Of a stretch of DNA of 64,000 bases, positions 16,854-24,818 are shown in pieces. The notes under the pieces were generated by a model that was not told the origin of the DNA, did no database searches, and worked only from the letters and a program-made list of their open reading frames with translations. Origin of the DNA: Micromonosporaceae bacterium KJ-029 (GTDB lineage Bacteria > Actinomycetota > Actinomycetes > Mycobacteriales > Micromonosporaceae); contig BIFP01000035.1 of assembly GCA_005402585.1 (NCBI GenBank), positions 434,001 to 498,000 on the forward strand. Reading direction: 5' to 3'. A program made the translations under genes and the position numbers. Each line of letters starts with the position of its first letter. Position 1 is the first letter of the stretch.

Positions 16854-17665
16854 TCAGCCGGCAGGTCCCCGTTGGGCGGATTCCAGCGGTGCGCCGTCTG
16901 CCACCGCCATGTGGTACGGCGTGTGAGATGTCCAGGTCGCGACGACACTGAAGCGGTCGCCGCGTACGAGCGTCTCGCGCCACTCGACGGGGTCGCCGTC
17001 GACGCGGCCGATGCGGTCGATGGCCAGCAGCGCCGCGCCGCGGCCGAGGCCGAGGCGGCGGCGCTGTTCGGTGGTGGAGGCGACAGCGTAGATGCGCTCC
17101 CGGCCCTCCGCGATGCGAACGCCGGCGCGGCTGGCAAGTTCGGCGTAGACGCCGGTCGCTGTCAGGTCCACGTCAAGCAGTGACCGTGCGAGCGTGGCCA
17201 GCAGCCACGTGCGGTCCAGAGCCAGTGGCTCCTCGTCGGCGTACCGCACTCGCTCGAGGTATACGAACTCGGTGTCGGCGTCGATGCCCAGCCGGTCCGC
17301 GACCGCCGCGTCCCGGCACGACCGCCTGGCGACGACCTCGCTGCGCTGGCGCATCCCACCCCACGTGCCTGAATCTCGGCGAACAGCGAGTACAGGGCAC
17401 CGAGGGGCTGCTCGATGCGGGCCGTCCGCACGTCGGTGCGGCGCCCACGGCTGGAGTTCAGATCCCGGCTTGTCGCAGCCGGCGCAGCGCCTCGCGGACG
17501 GTGTGCCGACTCACGTCGTACTCGGTCGCCAGTTGAAGTTCTCCGGGGAACGCCCCGCCGAACGCCTTGGCTTCCAGGCGCCGCACGAGGTTCCTCGTAC
17601 AGCTGGGCCCAGAGGAGAAGGGGGAGGCTGCGGTCGAGGGGCCGCGCCCACTTCTGGTCCACCAC
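16854..17665 (-). pseudogene. GntR-family (UTRA domain) regulator broken by three single-base frameshifts
   Basis: A complete GntR/UTRA protein can be read on the minus strand only by changing frame three times. It starts MVDQKWARPLDRSLP at 17665 and reaches LYEE. After one extra base it continues LVRRLEAKAFGGAFPGELQL and SRHTVREALRRLRQAGI. It then needs one missing base (ATCTGAAC where ATCCTGAAC is expected) for NSSRGRRTDVRTARIEQPLG, and another shift near 17354 for the UTRA domain MRQRSEVVARRSCRDAAVAD to the end. All normal parts are present, so loss is recent, or these are indel errors. Neighbouring genes are intact. Confidence 0.75.
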
Positions 17666-17788
17666 GGATGCCAGTCATTTCCTGCGAGCTGTTGGGTTGA
17701 CCGGACAAGCGTACGATCTCCCGCCCTGTTGGCGGCCGCGGCATCGCCATTTGCGGTTGTCCGGTCATTCGTACATACTCGAAACCAG

Positions 17789-17804
17789 ATACCCCCCTGG
17801 GTAT
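17789..17804 (+). promoter_or_regulatory. CsoR/CstR-type operator upstream of the rhodanese-SulP operon
   Basis: ATACCCCCCTGGGTAT resembles the box at 16351 with a less symmetric centre. It lies 152 bp before the rhodanese start, leaving a long leader of about 150 nt in which no gene or riboswitch is recognised. Confidence 0.65.
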
Positions 17805-17955
17805 AGGACGGGGGTTGGAGGAGGGACTCACCCGTGGGCTGACCGGCGCAGGCGTCGCCGATGTGGTCACCGCCCGCACCGCCCGACCCTCGTTTTGCAG
17901 TCCCGGCGACCGGAACCGTTCCGCAGCCGGCCGCACCCTGAAACGGAGTTCCGCA

Positions 17956-18540
17956 ATGAGCACGAACACGACCAGTATCGACGTGCCCACCGCCCGCGCC
18001 ATTCTGGCCAACAACCGCGACACGCTCATCGTCGACGTGCGCACGCCCGGTGAGTTCGAGACCGCCCACGTGCCCGGCTCGATCAACCTGCCGCTGGATC
18101 AGGTGGACTCGAACCTGGACCGAATCATCCAGGACGCCGGAGGCCGCATCCTGCTCATGTGCCAGTCCGGAAACCGGGCCACCCAGGCCTGCACAAAGCT
18201 GGTCAAGGCCGGGTTGAGCAGCACCACCGTCATCTCCGGCGGAATGAACGCCTGGATCACCGCAGGTGGTCCGGTCGAGCGCGGCCGTGACCGCTGGAGC
18301 CTGGAGCGGCAGGTTCGCCTGGTCGCTGGCTCCGTCGTGCTGATCTCCGTCGTGGCGAGCATCTGGTGGGCGCCGGCGCGGTTCGTTGCCGGTTTCATCG
18401 GCGCCGGTCTGGTCTTCGCGGCGCTGACCAACACCTGTGGCATGGGGATGATGCTGTCCAAGCTGCCCTACAACCGTGGGGCCGCCTGCGATGTCAGCGC
18501 CTCCCTCGCCCTGATGCGAAGGGTGCAGTCGCGAGGATGA
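17956..18540 (+). CDS. Membrane-anchored rhodanese with DUF2892 tail (YgaP-like)
   Basis: This 194-residue sulfurtransferase has one rhodanese domain (residues 8-105) with active-site loop CQSGNRAT, catalytic Cys69. Two transmembrane helices of the DUF2892 type follow (about 118-170), as in E. coli YgaP. It should accept sulfane sulfur at the cytoplasmic face of the membrane. The ATG at 17956 is chosen because it begins the rhodanese fold directly; the frame extends upstream without support. Its stop overlaps the SulP start (ATGA), so it is coupled to the anion transporter. Confidence 0.88.
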   Translation: MSTNTTSIDVPTARAILANNRDTLIVDVRTPGEFETAHVPGSINLPLDQVDSNLDRIIQDAGGRILLMCQSGNRATQACTKLVKAGLSSTTVISGGMNAWITAGGPVERGRDRWSLERQVRLVAGSVVLISVVASIWWAPARFVAGFIGAGLVFAALTNTCGMGMMLSKLPYNRGAACDVSASLALMRRVQSRG

Positions 18541-20306
18541 ACGACACCTACATCCAGCAGGACCGCTCCGGGGTGGCCAGAGTGCTGCCGCTGCTGGGTT
18601 GGCTACGCCGCTACAACCGGGTCGCCCTACGCCACGACCTGATCGCCGGCCTGACCGTAGCGGTCATGCTGGTACCTCAGAGCATGGCCTACGCCGCGCT
18701 GGCCGGCCTGCCGCCGGCAACCGGCCTATACGCCTCGATCGTGCCGCTGCTGGTCTACGCGCTGCTGGGCACGTCCGGATCCCTCGCCGTCGGGCCGGTG
18801 GCCATCACCGCGCTCATGACGAGCGCCGCGCTGGCCCCGCTCGCCGACGGCGATCCGGCCCGCTACGCCGCGCTCGCCGGCCTGCTCGCCCTGCTGGTCG
18901 GTGGGATCCAGGTGCTGATGGGTGTGTTGCGCCTCGGTGTGCTGGTCAACTTCATGTCCCACTCGGTGCTGTCCGGCTTCACCTCAGCGGCCGCGATCGT
19001 CATCGCCGCCAGCCAGCTCAAGGACCTGTTCGGGCTCAAGGCAGGCCGGGCGGAGACCTTTCCAGAGGTCGTCGAATCGGTGTGGAGGTCGGCAACCAGC
19101 GCGCACGGCCTGACCATTCTGGTATCGCTGGTCACCGTCGCCGCACTGTTTCTGCTCCGTCGGTACGCGCCGAAACTGCCCGGCGCGCTGCTCGTCGTCG
19201 CCAGCGTCACCGCAGTCAGTGCCGCCCTGTCCTTCGGCGAACGCGGCGTGACGATCCTCGCCCACGTACCCGGTGGGATCCCGGCCCCCGCGCTGCCCGC
19301 GCTGGCCGCCGCGGACATCCAGGCGCTGCTGCCCGCGGCCGTGGCCATCGCGCTGGTCGCCTACATGGAGGGCGTTGCCGTGGCCAAGGCCCTTGCGGCG
19401 AAGTCTCGTCAGCACGTCAGCCCCAACCAGGAACTGGTGGCGGTCGGAGCGGCGAACGTCTCAGCCGGCGTCTTCCAGGCGTTCCCGGTGGCCGGCGGCT
19501 TCTCCCGCAGCGCGGTCAACTTCTCTGCGGGCGCACGCACGCCGATGGCGACGGTCCTCACGGCGGGGATGGTGGCGCTCACCGCGCTCGTGCTGACGCC
19601 CGCCTTCCACCACCTTCCCAAGGCGGTGCTCGCCGCCATCGTCGTGGTCGCGGTGCTCAGCCTGGTCGACCGTACTGCGGCGGTCACCGCCTGGCGGGCC
19701 CGCCGGTCGGACGGTCTGGCGCTGGCCCTGACCTTCCTGGTCACCCTGATGCTCGGGGTCGAGCCGGGCCTCGCCGCAGGCGTGGTGTTCAGTCTCGGGG
19801 TCTTCCTGTGGCGCTCCGCCCGGCCGCACACCGCGGAACTCGGTCGCGTCCCGCACACCGACACATACCGCAACGTGGACCGCTATCGCGGCCTCATCAC
19901 CGATCCCCGGGTCGCCATCATCCGAGTCGACGGCCCGCTCTACTTCGCGAATGCCCAGTTCCTCGAGGACCGGCTACTCGCACTGGCCGAACAGCGAGAG
20001 GGCCTGGAGGCCATCGTGCTCGATGCCAGCGCGATCAGCGACATTGACGCGGACGGCGCCCACGCCCTGGCGGAACTACGCGAACGCGCGGCCGCACGCG
20101 GGGTGGTTCTCCACCTGGCAACCGTTCGGGGTCCGGTGCGCGACCTGCTCGACCGGGCCGACGTGTGGCGGCCGATGCATGCGGCGAAACACGTGCATCG
20201 TGACGTCGCCGCCGCCCTCGCGACGACGGCGAACGGGGCGCCCGGCCCGCCGCGTCCGACGGCGGCCGGACCCGCCCAGCCGCCCGTTCCCCAGGAGGTG
20301 CTGTAG
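18537..20306 (+). CDS. SulP family anion transporter with STAS domain
   Basis: This 589-residue inner-membrane transporter has the SulP signature region (LIAGLTVAVMLVPQSMAYAA, residues 33-52), about 10-12 helices and a cytoplasmic STAS domain (about 460-565, with IIRVDGPLYFANAQF and VLDASAISDIDADG). SulP proteins carry sulfate, bicarbonate or other oxyanions. The start ATG overlaps the rhodanese stop, and the next gene is a carbonic-anhydrase-like protein. Context therefore leaves two options: sulfur oxyanion movement in a persulfide-detoxification island, or bicarbonate uptake. The C-terminus is proline-rich and poorly ordered. Confidence 0.93.
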   Translation: MNDTYIQQDRSGVARVLPLLGWLRRYNRVALRHDLIAGLTVAVMLVPQSMAYAALAGLPPATGLYASIVPLLVYALLGTSGSLAVGPVAITALMTSAALAPLADGDPARYAALAGLLALLVGGIQVLMGVLRLGVLVNFMSHSVLSGFTSAAAIVIAASQLKDLFGLKAGRAETFPEVVESVWRSATSAHGLTILVSLVTVAALFLLRRYAPKLPGALLVVASVTAVSAALSFGERGVTILAHVPGGIPAPALPALAAADIQALLPAAVAIALVAYMEGVAVAKALAAKSRQHVSPNQELVAVGAANVSAGVFQAFPVAGGFSRSAVNFSAGARTPMATVLTAGMVALTALVLTPAFHHLPKAVLAAIVVVAVLSLVDRTAAVTAWRARRSDGLALALTFLVTLMLGVEPGLAAGVVFSLGVFLWRSARPHTAELGRVPHTDTYRNVDRYRGLITDPRVAIIRVDGPLYFANAQFLEDRLLALAEQREGLEAIVLDASAISDIDADGAHALAELRERAAARGVVLHLATVRGPVRDLLDRADVWRPMHAAKHVHRDVAAALATTANGAPGPPRPTAAGPAQPPVPQEVL

Positions 20307-20308
20307 CC

Positions 20309-20737
20309 GTGCCTGACCGATTCGCCACCATGTTCACCTGCATCGACGGACGCATCCAGCGTCCCTTGGACGAGTGGGTGAGACGACATCTCGATGTCGA
20401 GTACCTCGACACGATCACGGAGCCCGGACCAGAGGCGGTGTTGGCCACGACCGGCGAGCGATGCCTGGAGGTCCTCCTGGGGAAGGTGCAGATCTCCCAG
20501 TGGGCCCACGGAAGCGCCACGCTGGTGATCGCCGGCCACGCTGACTGCGCCGGCAACCCCGTGTCCGCCGACGTGCACCGCAGCCAACTGCGGCAGAGCC
20601 TGGCCCGACTCGCTGGACGGCTACCCGACACCAGGATCATCGCCGTCCACGCCGAGCGCTGCGGCGAGCAGTGCTGGGATCCCGAAATCGTCGCCGAAGT
20701 GTCACCACCATCGACCGAGATGCGGCCAGCAGCGTAG
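20309..20737 (+). CDS. Short beta-carbonic-anhydrase-like protein
   Basis: This 142-residue cytoplasmic protein has the zinc and active-site pattern of beta-carbonic anhydrases in compact form: CIDGR (Cys11, Asp13, Arg15) and GHADC (His77, Cys80). It is shorter than classical enzymes (about 200 residues). It starts with GTG two bases after the SulP stop, behind GGAGG, so it is translated with the transporter. Carbonic-anhydrase-like domains are known fused to SulP transporters, so a partner function is likely. Activity is unproven because the shortened fold may lack parts of the active site. Confidence 0.75.
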   Translation: MPDRFATMFTCIDGRIQRPLDEWVRRHLDVEYLDTITEPGPEAVLATTGERCLEVLLGKVQISQWAHGSATLVIAGHADCAGNPVSADVHRSQLRQSLARLAGRLPDTRIIAVHAERCGEQCWDPEIVAEVSPPSTEMRPAA

Positions 20738-20787
20738 GGGCCGAGAGGCCCTACCAGGGGGAGACATTGGTTGCGGTGGCAGAACAG

Positions 20788-20803
20788 ATACCCCCCGGGG
20801 TAT
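20788..20803 (+). promoter_or_regulatory. CsoR/CstR-type operator upstream of the persulfide dioxygenase
   Basis: ATACCCCCCGGGGTAT is a near-perfect palindrome 52 bp before the dioxygenase start. It gives this gene its own regulated promoter although it follows the SulP operon closely. Confidence 0.7.
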
Positions 20804-20854
20804 AAGTGGAGAGGTGGCCCCATTGGCCACCACCGCTGTAGAAGGAGTTGGCAG

Positions 20855-22240
20855 ATGCTGTTCACCCAGTACTACCTGGACTGCCTGTCCCAGGCGTCGT
20901 ACCTCATCGCGGACGACACCACGAAGCGGGCCGTTCTGGTCGACCCGCGCCGGGACATCGACGAGTACCTGGCCGACGCCCAGGCCCACGGCCTGACCAT
21001 CGAGGGCGTCATCAACACCCACTTCCACGCCGACTTCCTCGCCGGCCACCTCGAGGTGGCCGCAGCGACCGGAGCGTGGATCGGCTACGGGCACCGAGCC
21101 GACACGGAGTACCCGAGCCGCAAACTCCACGACGGCGAGCGGATCAGCCTCGGCGACGTGGCCCTGGAGATCATGGAGACGCCGGGCCACACCCCGGAAT
21201 CGATCAGCATCCTCGTGTACGAACACGCCGACGCTTCGGTGCCCTACGGGGTGATGACCGGTGACGCCCTCTTCATCGGCGACGTGGGCCGTCCCGACCT
21301 GCTCGCCTCGTTCGGCGTCACCGCCGACGAACTCGGCCGGATGCTCTACGACAGCGTCCAGCGCAAGCTCATGGGCCTGCCCGACGAGGTCCGGGTCTTC
21401 CCCGCCCACGGCGCCGGCTCGGCCTGCGGCAAGAACCTGTCCACCGAACGGCAGTCCACCATCGGCGAGCAGCGCCGCACCAACTACGCCTGCACCCCGA
21501 TGAGCCAGGAGCAGTTCCTCGCCCTGGTCACCGGCGGGCAGCCTGCCGCACCCGGCTACTTCGCCTTCGACGCGGTGCTCAACCGCAAGGCCCGCGAGCT
21601 GTTCGACCACAGCCGGGCCCCACGCCCGCTCGGCGCCGCCGAGTTCGCCGAGGTCCGGGCCGCCGGCGCGGTGGTGGTGGACGCCCGCGACCCGCAGGAG
21701 TTCGCCACGGGTCACGTACAGGGTGCGATCAACATCCCCGCCGACGGCCGGTTCGCCGAGACCGCTGGCAGCGTGATCGCGCCGGACCGCCAGGTACTCG
21801 TGGTGGCTCCACAGGACCGGGAGGAGGAAATCGTCGTACGTCTCGCCAGGATCGGCTTCGACCGGGTGGTCGGCTATCTGCGCGAGCCGGAAGGAGCCTT
21901 CCTGAAGATGGTCGCCGACATGACCCGTGCCAGCCGGCTCACTGCCACCGACCTGCGGGCCGCACTGGAATCGGCCCAGCCACCGGTGGTGCTCGACGTC
22001 CGCAACACCGGTGAGCGCGAGCAGGGCGCCGTCGAAGGGTCGCTGCACATCCCGCTCGCGGAGCTGACCCGGCGCCTCGACGAGGTGCCGGCCGACCGGG
22101 AGGTCGTCGTGCACTGCGCTGGCGGCTACCGCTCCTCCGTCGCGGCCAGCCTGCTCCGCAACGTCGGCCGGCCGGACGTCTCCGACCTGCTCGGCGGCTA
22201 CGGCGCCTGGCAGGCGATGCTGCACCCCAGCGCAGCCTGA
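20855..22240 (+). CDS. Persulfide dioxygenase with two rhodanese domains (CstB-like)
   Basis: This 461-residue cytoplasmic enzyme has an N-terminal metallo-beta-lactamase domain of the ETHE1 type (THFHAD, His56/His58/Asp60; GHTPESIS; GDALFIGDVGRPDL). Two rhodanese domains follow, at about 265-350 and 365-455. The first has no cysteine in its active loop (VVAPQDRE) and is probably structural. The second keeps it (HCAGGYRSS). This layout matches CstB of staphylococci, which oxidises persulfides to thiosulfate or sulfite. The ATG at 20855 has GAAGGAG upstream. It is preceded by a CstR-type box, which supports sulfide/persulfide control. Confidence 0.9.
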   Translation: MLFTQYYLDCLSQASYLIADDTTKRAVLVDPRRDIDEYLADAQAHGLTIEGVINTHFHADFLAGHLEVAAATGAWIGYGHRADTEYPSRKLHDGERISLGDVALEIMETPGHTPESISILVYEHADASVPYGVMTGDALFIGDVGRPDLLASFGVTADELGRMLYDSVQRKLMGLPDEVRVFPAHGAGSACGKNLSTERQSTIGEQRRTNYACTPMSQEQFLALVTGGQPAAPGYFAFDAVLNRKARELFDHSRAPRPLGAAEFAEVRAAGAVVVDARDPQEFATGHVQGAINIPADGRFAETAGSVIAPDRQVLVVAPQDREEEIVVRLARIGFDRVVGYLREPEGAFLKMVADMTRASRLTATDLRAALESAQPPVVLDVRNTGEREQGAVEGSLHIPLAELTRRLDEVPADREVVVHCAGGYRSSVAASLLRNVGRPDVSDLLGGYGAWQAMLHPSAA

Positions 22241-22252
22241 CTACCGGCCGCA

Positions 22253-22290
22253 CCGGGGGTGGCCGTTGGTGCGAGACGACCACCCCCCGG
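22253..22290 (+). terminator. Terminator-like hairpin after the persulfide dioxygenase
   Basis: CCGGGGGTGG at 22253-22262 pairs with CCACCCCCCGG at 22280-22290, with one bulged base and a 17-nt loop. It begins 12 bp after the stop codon at 22240. Confidence 0.6.
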
Positions 22291-22407
22291 CCGGCCGAAC
22301 CGACCCCATCACAGCCGCCATCGGGCGGCCCCTCTATCCGGCAGTCGTCGCGAGTAGCACCAGGTAGGTGACGGGTAGCTGACACAGGCAGCGAACGGCC
22401 ACGCGGT

Positions 22408-23046
22408 GTGGGCTATCGAGATCCTGTGGACGATCCTGCAGCAGCGGCCGATGGGGCAATCGTCGAGATCTTCGGCGGTCGTGCGGCGGAGTGGAGACCG
22501 CTCGACACCGACGACGCCGGTACGGATGACCCGGGAACGGCCGCGAGCCGAGACGCGGCGCCGCCATCCCGACCGCCGGTATCCGACCACGCGACCACCG
22601 CGCTGGCGGTGCTCGACAGTCACCTGCTTGAACGCGACCCCGAGGTACGCGCCGCCCTCCAGGAACGCCTGGCCGGCGCCGACGTCTCCGGCCGGGAAAC
22701 CAAGCGGCTGCTCAACGTGTGGCAGTTCAACCTCCGGGTGGCCCTGCACACCCAACCCGACATCCCGTACGCGGCCGGCGTGCAACTCGCCCGCCACCTC
22801 GTCATCGCGGCCGAGATCCTGACCCGCTGGCCGGCCATGCTGCGCCAACTGTCCACCAGCTTCGACGGACGTCCCGCCCTCACCACGCTCGCCGACGTCG
22901 TCAACGACGATGTCGGCTGGGGCCGCACCATCGGCCGCCTGAAACTCGACAAGCCCGCGTATCACGCCGCAACCCGCCAACTACGCGCACTCCTGCGGGA
23001 CAACGATGCCAAAATCGTTGCCGACCTGACCGCCAGCCTGCTGTAA
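22408..23046 (+). CDS. Protein resembling the C-terminal part of a KAP-family NTPase (likely a stranded fragment)
   Basis: A 212-residue frame starts at GTG 22408. The first 60 residues are disordered and low in complexity. From about residue 65 the sequence is helical, with RETKRLLNVWQFNLRVALH, HLVIAAEILTRWPAMLRQL and WGRTIGRLKLDKPAYHA, which recall the region after the P-loop domain in KAP-type NTPases. No Walker A or B is present and no ribosome binding site is clear. It is either a truncated gene or a small helical protein of its own. It lies at the edge of a zone with several other truncated genes. Confidence 0.45.
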   Translation: MGYRDPVDDPAAAADGAIVEIFGGRAAEWRPLDTDDAGTDDPGTAASRDAAPPSRPPVSDHATTALAVLDSHLLERDPEVRAALQERLAGADVSGRETKRLLNVWQFNLRVALHTQPDIPYAAGVQLARHLVIAAEILTRWPAMLRQLSTSFDGRPALTTLADVVNDDVGWGRTIGRLKLDKPAYHAATRQLRALLRDNDAKIVADLTASLL

Positions 23047-23071
23047 CCGGTCGGGCGCGAGGGCCCGACAG

Positions 23072-23833
23072 TTATCGCGAGGACCACCAAGTCGAAGCCG
23101 TCGCGGCGCGGAAGCCGAGGGATTCGTACAGCGGCCTTCCCAGCCGCGAAGCCGTGAGTGTGACCGGGCTGTCCGCCAGATGGGCGAGGGCGCCGAGCAT
23201 GACCGCCCGGCCCACGCCTCGGGAACGGAAAGCCGACAGGGTTCCGACCCAGTAATGGCTGCCGAACCCGTCGGCTACGACGGTGACGCACGCCCCGGCG
23301 ACTTCACCGTCAAGACGCGCGATGAACACGTCCACACCTGGCTGCTCGATCAGGGCCATGGGGAACATCTCACCGCGCCGACAGGGTTCGAACCTGGCCA
23401 GCTCGAAGCTCGCGATCACGGCGCGTTCGGCCGCGCCCAGGTCCTCCTCGTTCCGCACCCGGCTCACGTCCATCGCCGGTTCGGCCACGGGGCCGGGCTG
23501 GCGCAGCATCACCGGCATCTGCCAGTTACGCATGTCCAGTTGGCGCAGGTCGGTCGAGCTGAACGGATCCTCGGCGTCCACCGGGCCGGTGGCACGGCTT
23601 GCCAGTTCGATGATCTCGGCCACCTCGTCGACGGCGAGGTCGGGCTCCTGGATCAGGACGCGCAGACCTGCGCGCTCGTCACCGGCGACAGCCAGGAAAC
23701 CACGGCGGCGGATCACCTCGTGGCCACGGGCTCGGCCGGTCGCAGCCCAGAAAGCGGCGGAGTTGCGGGCCTGGCGCAGCGGCGCCTCAGCGAGGGGGGC
23801 GAGCTGTTCGCCGATGTTCGTTCCGATCGTCAT
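23072..23833 (-). CDS. GNAT family N-acetyltransferase
   Basis: This 253-residue cytoplasmic acetyltransferase has its GNAT core in the C-terminal half: GACVTVVADGFGSHYWVGTL, then the acetyl-CoA loop RSRGVGRAVMLGAL near residues 205-218, and ending GRPLYESLGFRAATAS. The N-terminal 120 residues may be a second, degenerate GNAT-like domain. The ATG at 23833 has GAAGGAACC upstream; the frame extending to 24208 is antisense to other sequence and not used. The substrate is unknown. It lies 53 bp downstream of the truncated sigma factor on the same strand and may once have been co-transcribed with it. Confidence 0.85.
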   Translation of the reverse strand: MTIGTNIGEQLAPLAEAPLRQARNSAAFWAATGRARGHEVIRRRGFLAVAGDERAGLRVLIQEPDLAVDEVAEIIELASRATGPVDAEDPFSSTDLRQLDMRNWQMPVMLRQPGPVAEPAMDVSRVRNEEDLGAAERAVIASFELARFEPCRRGEMFPMALIEQPGVDVFIARLDGEVAGACVTVVADGFGSHYWVGTLSAFRSRGVGRAVMLGALAHLADSPVTLTASRLGRPLYESLGFRAATASTWWSSR

Positions 23834-23886
23834 GCTGGTAACGGTTCCTTCTCGTGCCTGGGGCTCTCGCGGGTTGTGGAGAAGCG

Positions 23887-24450
23887 TCAGCCGGTCGTCC
23901 AGGACCGCAGCTCGTCGGGGTTGCGTACCGCCCAGATGTGCTTGATCCGGTCGCCGACCACGTCGAACGCCATCACCGTCACGGTGACCCCCTCCAACTG
24001 CGCCACCAGGCCGGGCTGGCCGTTGACCATACGCTCCAGAATCGTCATACCGGATGCCCGACCGGCGACACCGACAAGGGTGTACGCGATCTGTTCGGCG
24101 CCTCCAACCGGGCGGAGCTCGGCGCTGACGAGTCCGCCGCCGTCGCCGATCGCCGTGGCGTCGGGGTCGAGGAGACCGACGAGGGCATTGATGTCCTTGG
24201 CCTCCCACGCCTGTTTGAAGGCCCTGACGATGTCGGCGCGCTGAGTTGCCGGAGTGGTGGGGGCCGGTGACGCGCGGATGCGACGGCGTGCCGATGAGGC
24301 CAGCTGGCGGCAGGCCGCCGGGGTACGGCCGACGATCTCGGCCACTTCGCCGAAGGTGTAGCGGAACACGTCGTGGAGGATGAACGCGACCCGCTCGGCC
24401 GGGGTCATCGAGTCGAGTACGACCAGAAAGGCCATGTTGATCGACTCATC
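23887..24450 (-). pseudogene. 5'-truncated SigJ-type ECF sigma factor
   Basis: The C-terminal part of a SigJ-like sigma factor is readable: NMAFLVVLDSMTPAERVAFI and GEVAEIVGRTPAACRQLASS (region 4 helix-turn-helix), then a SnoaL-like domain (RADIVRAFKQAWEAKDINAL and onward) to the stop at 23887. Region 2, needed for core binding and -10 recognition, is absent. Before about 24450 the sequence becomes the start of a WrbA fragment on the opposite strand. The open frame continues further but encodes only antisense sequence. One deletion explains the loss of the 5' end. Confidence 0.8.
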
Positions 24451-24621
24451 GCGCCCCCCGGCTACACCGACCCCATCCAGTTCCAGTCGGGCAATCCCTA
24501 CGGCACCTCCCACGTGGCCGGCGACGGCCCGCCCGGTGAGGTGGCCCGGCAGGCGGCCCGTCACCAGGCCCGTCGCGTCGTCGACACCGCGGCCGCGCTC
24601 AAGGCCGGCCGCGCCGCCTGA
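24445..24621 (+). pseudogene. 5'-truncated WrbA-like NAD(P)H:quinone oxidoreductase fragment
   Basis: About 58 codons on the plus strand match the C-terminal end of WrbA flavoproteins: APPGYTDPIQFQSGNPYGTS, then HVAGDGPPGEVARQAARHQA, ending at TGA 24619-24621. The flavodoxin core is missing. The fragment meets the truncated sigma gene head to head at about 24445. The two genes must originally have been divergent, and both 5' ends plus their promoters were removed together. Confidence 0.8.
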
Positions 24622-24768
24622 TCCAAAGCCTGCTCCTCGGCCCTTGTGACGACCACCCGGAACTGGACGAGCGAGCGGCCACGGAACTCCTCGGGGCAGC
24701 TGCGGCGCATCGGGGAAGCGCAGCAGCACTGGCTGGCGGCGTTGGCGGTGGCCGGCGGTAACGGGGTG

Positions 24769-24801
24769 GGGCCTGTCCGGCGGAGCATGCCGGACAGGCC
24801 C
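24769..24801 (-). terminator. Strong hairpin terminator, 13-bp perfect stem
   Basis: GGGCCTGTCCGGC at 24769-24781 pairs exactly with GCCGGACAGGCCC at 24789-24801 around a 7-nt loop. It lies 18 bp past the stop of the minus-strand DUF1062 gene and may also stop read-through from the WrbA remnant. Confidence 0.8.
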
Positions 24802-24818
24802 GTGGTCCCGAAGAGGGC

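Noticed and set aside
16351..20803. Copper-responsive CsoR interpretation of the ATACCCC boxes
   Set aside because: The repressor lacks the histidine ligand required for Cu(I), and no copper ATPase or chaperone gene is present. It is kept only as an alternative.
23382..23397. CAGGGTTCGAACCTGG, resembling a tRNA T-arm
   Set aside because: It lies inside the GNAT gene in its coding frame (minus strand), and no acceptor, D or anticodon arms pair around it.
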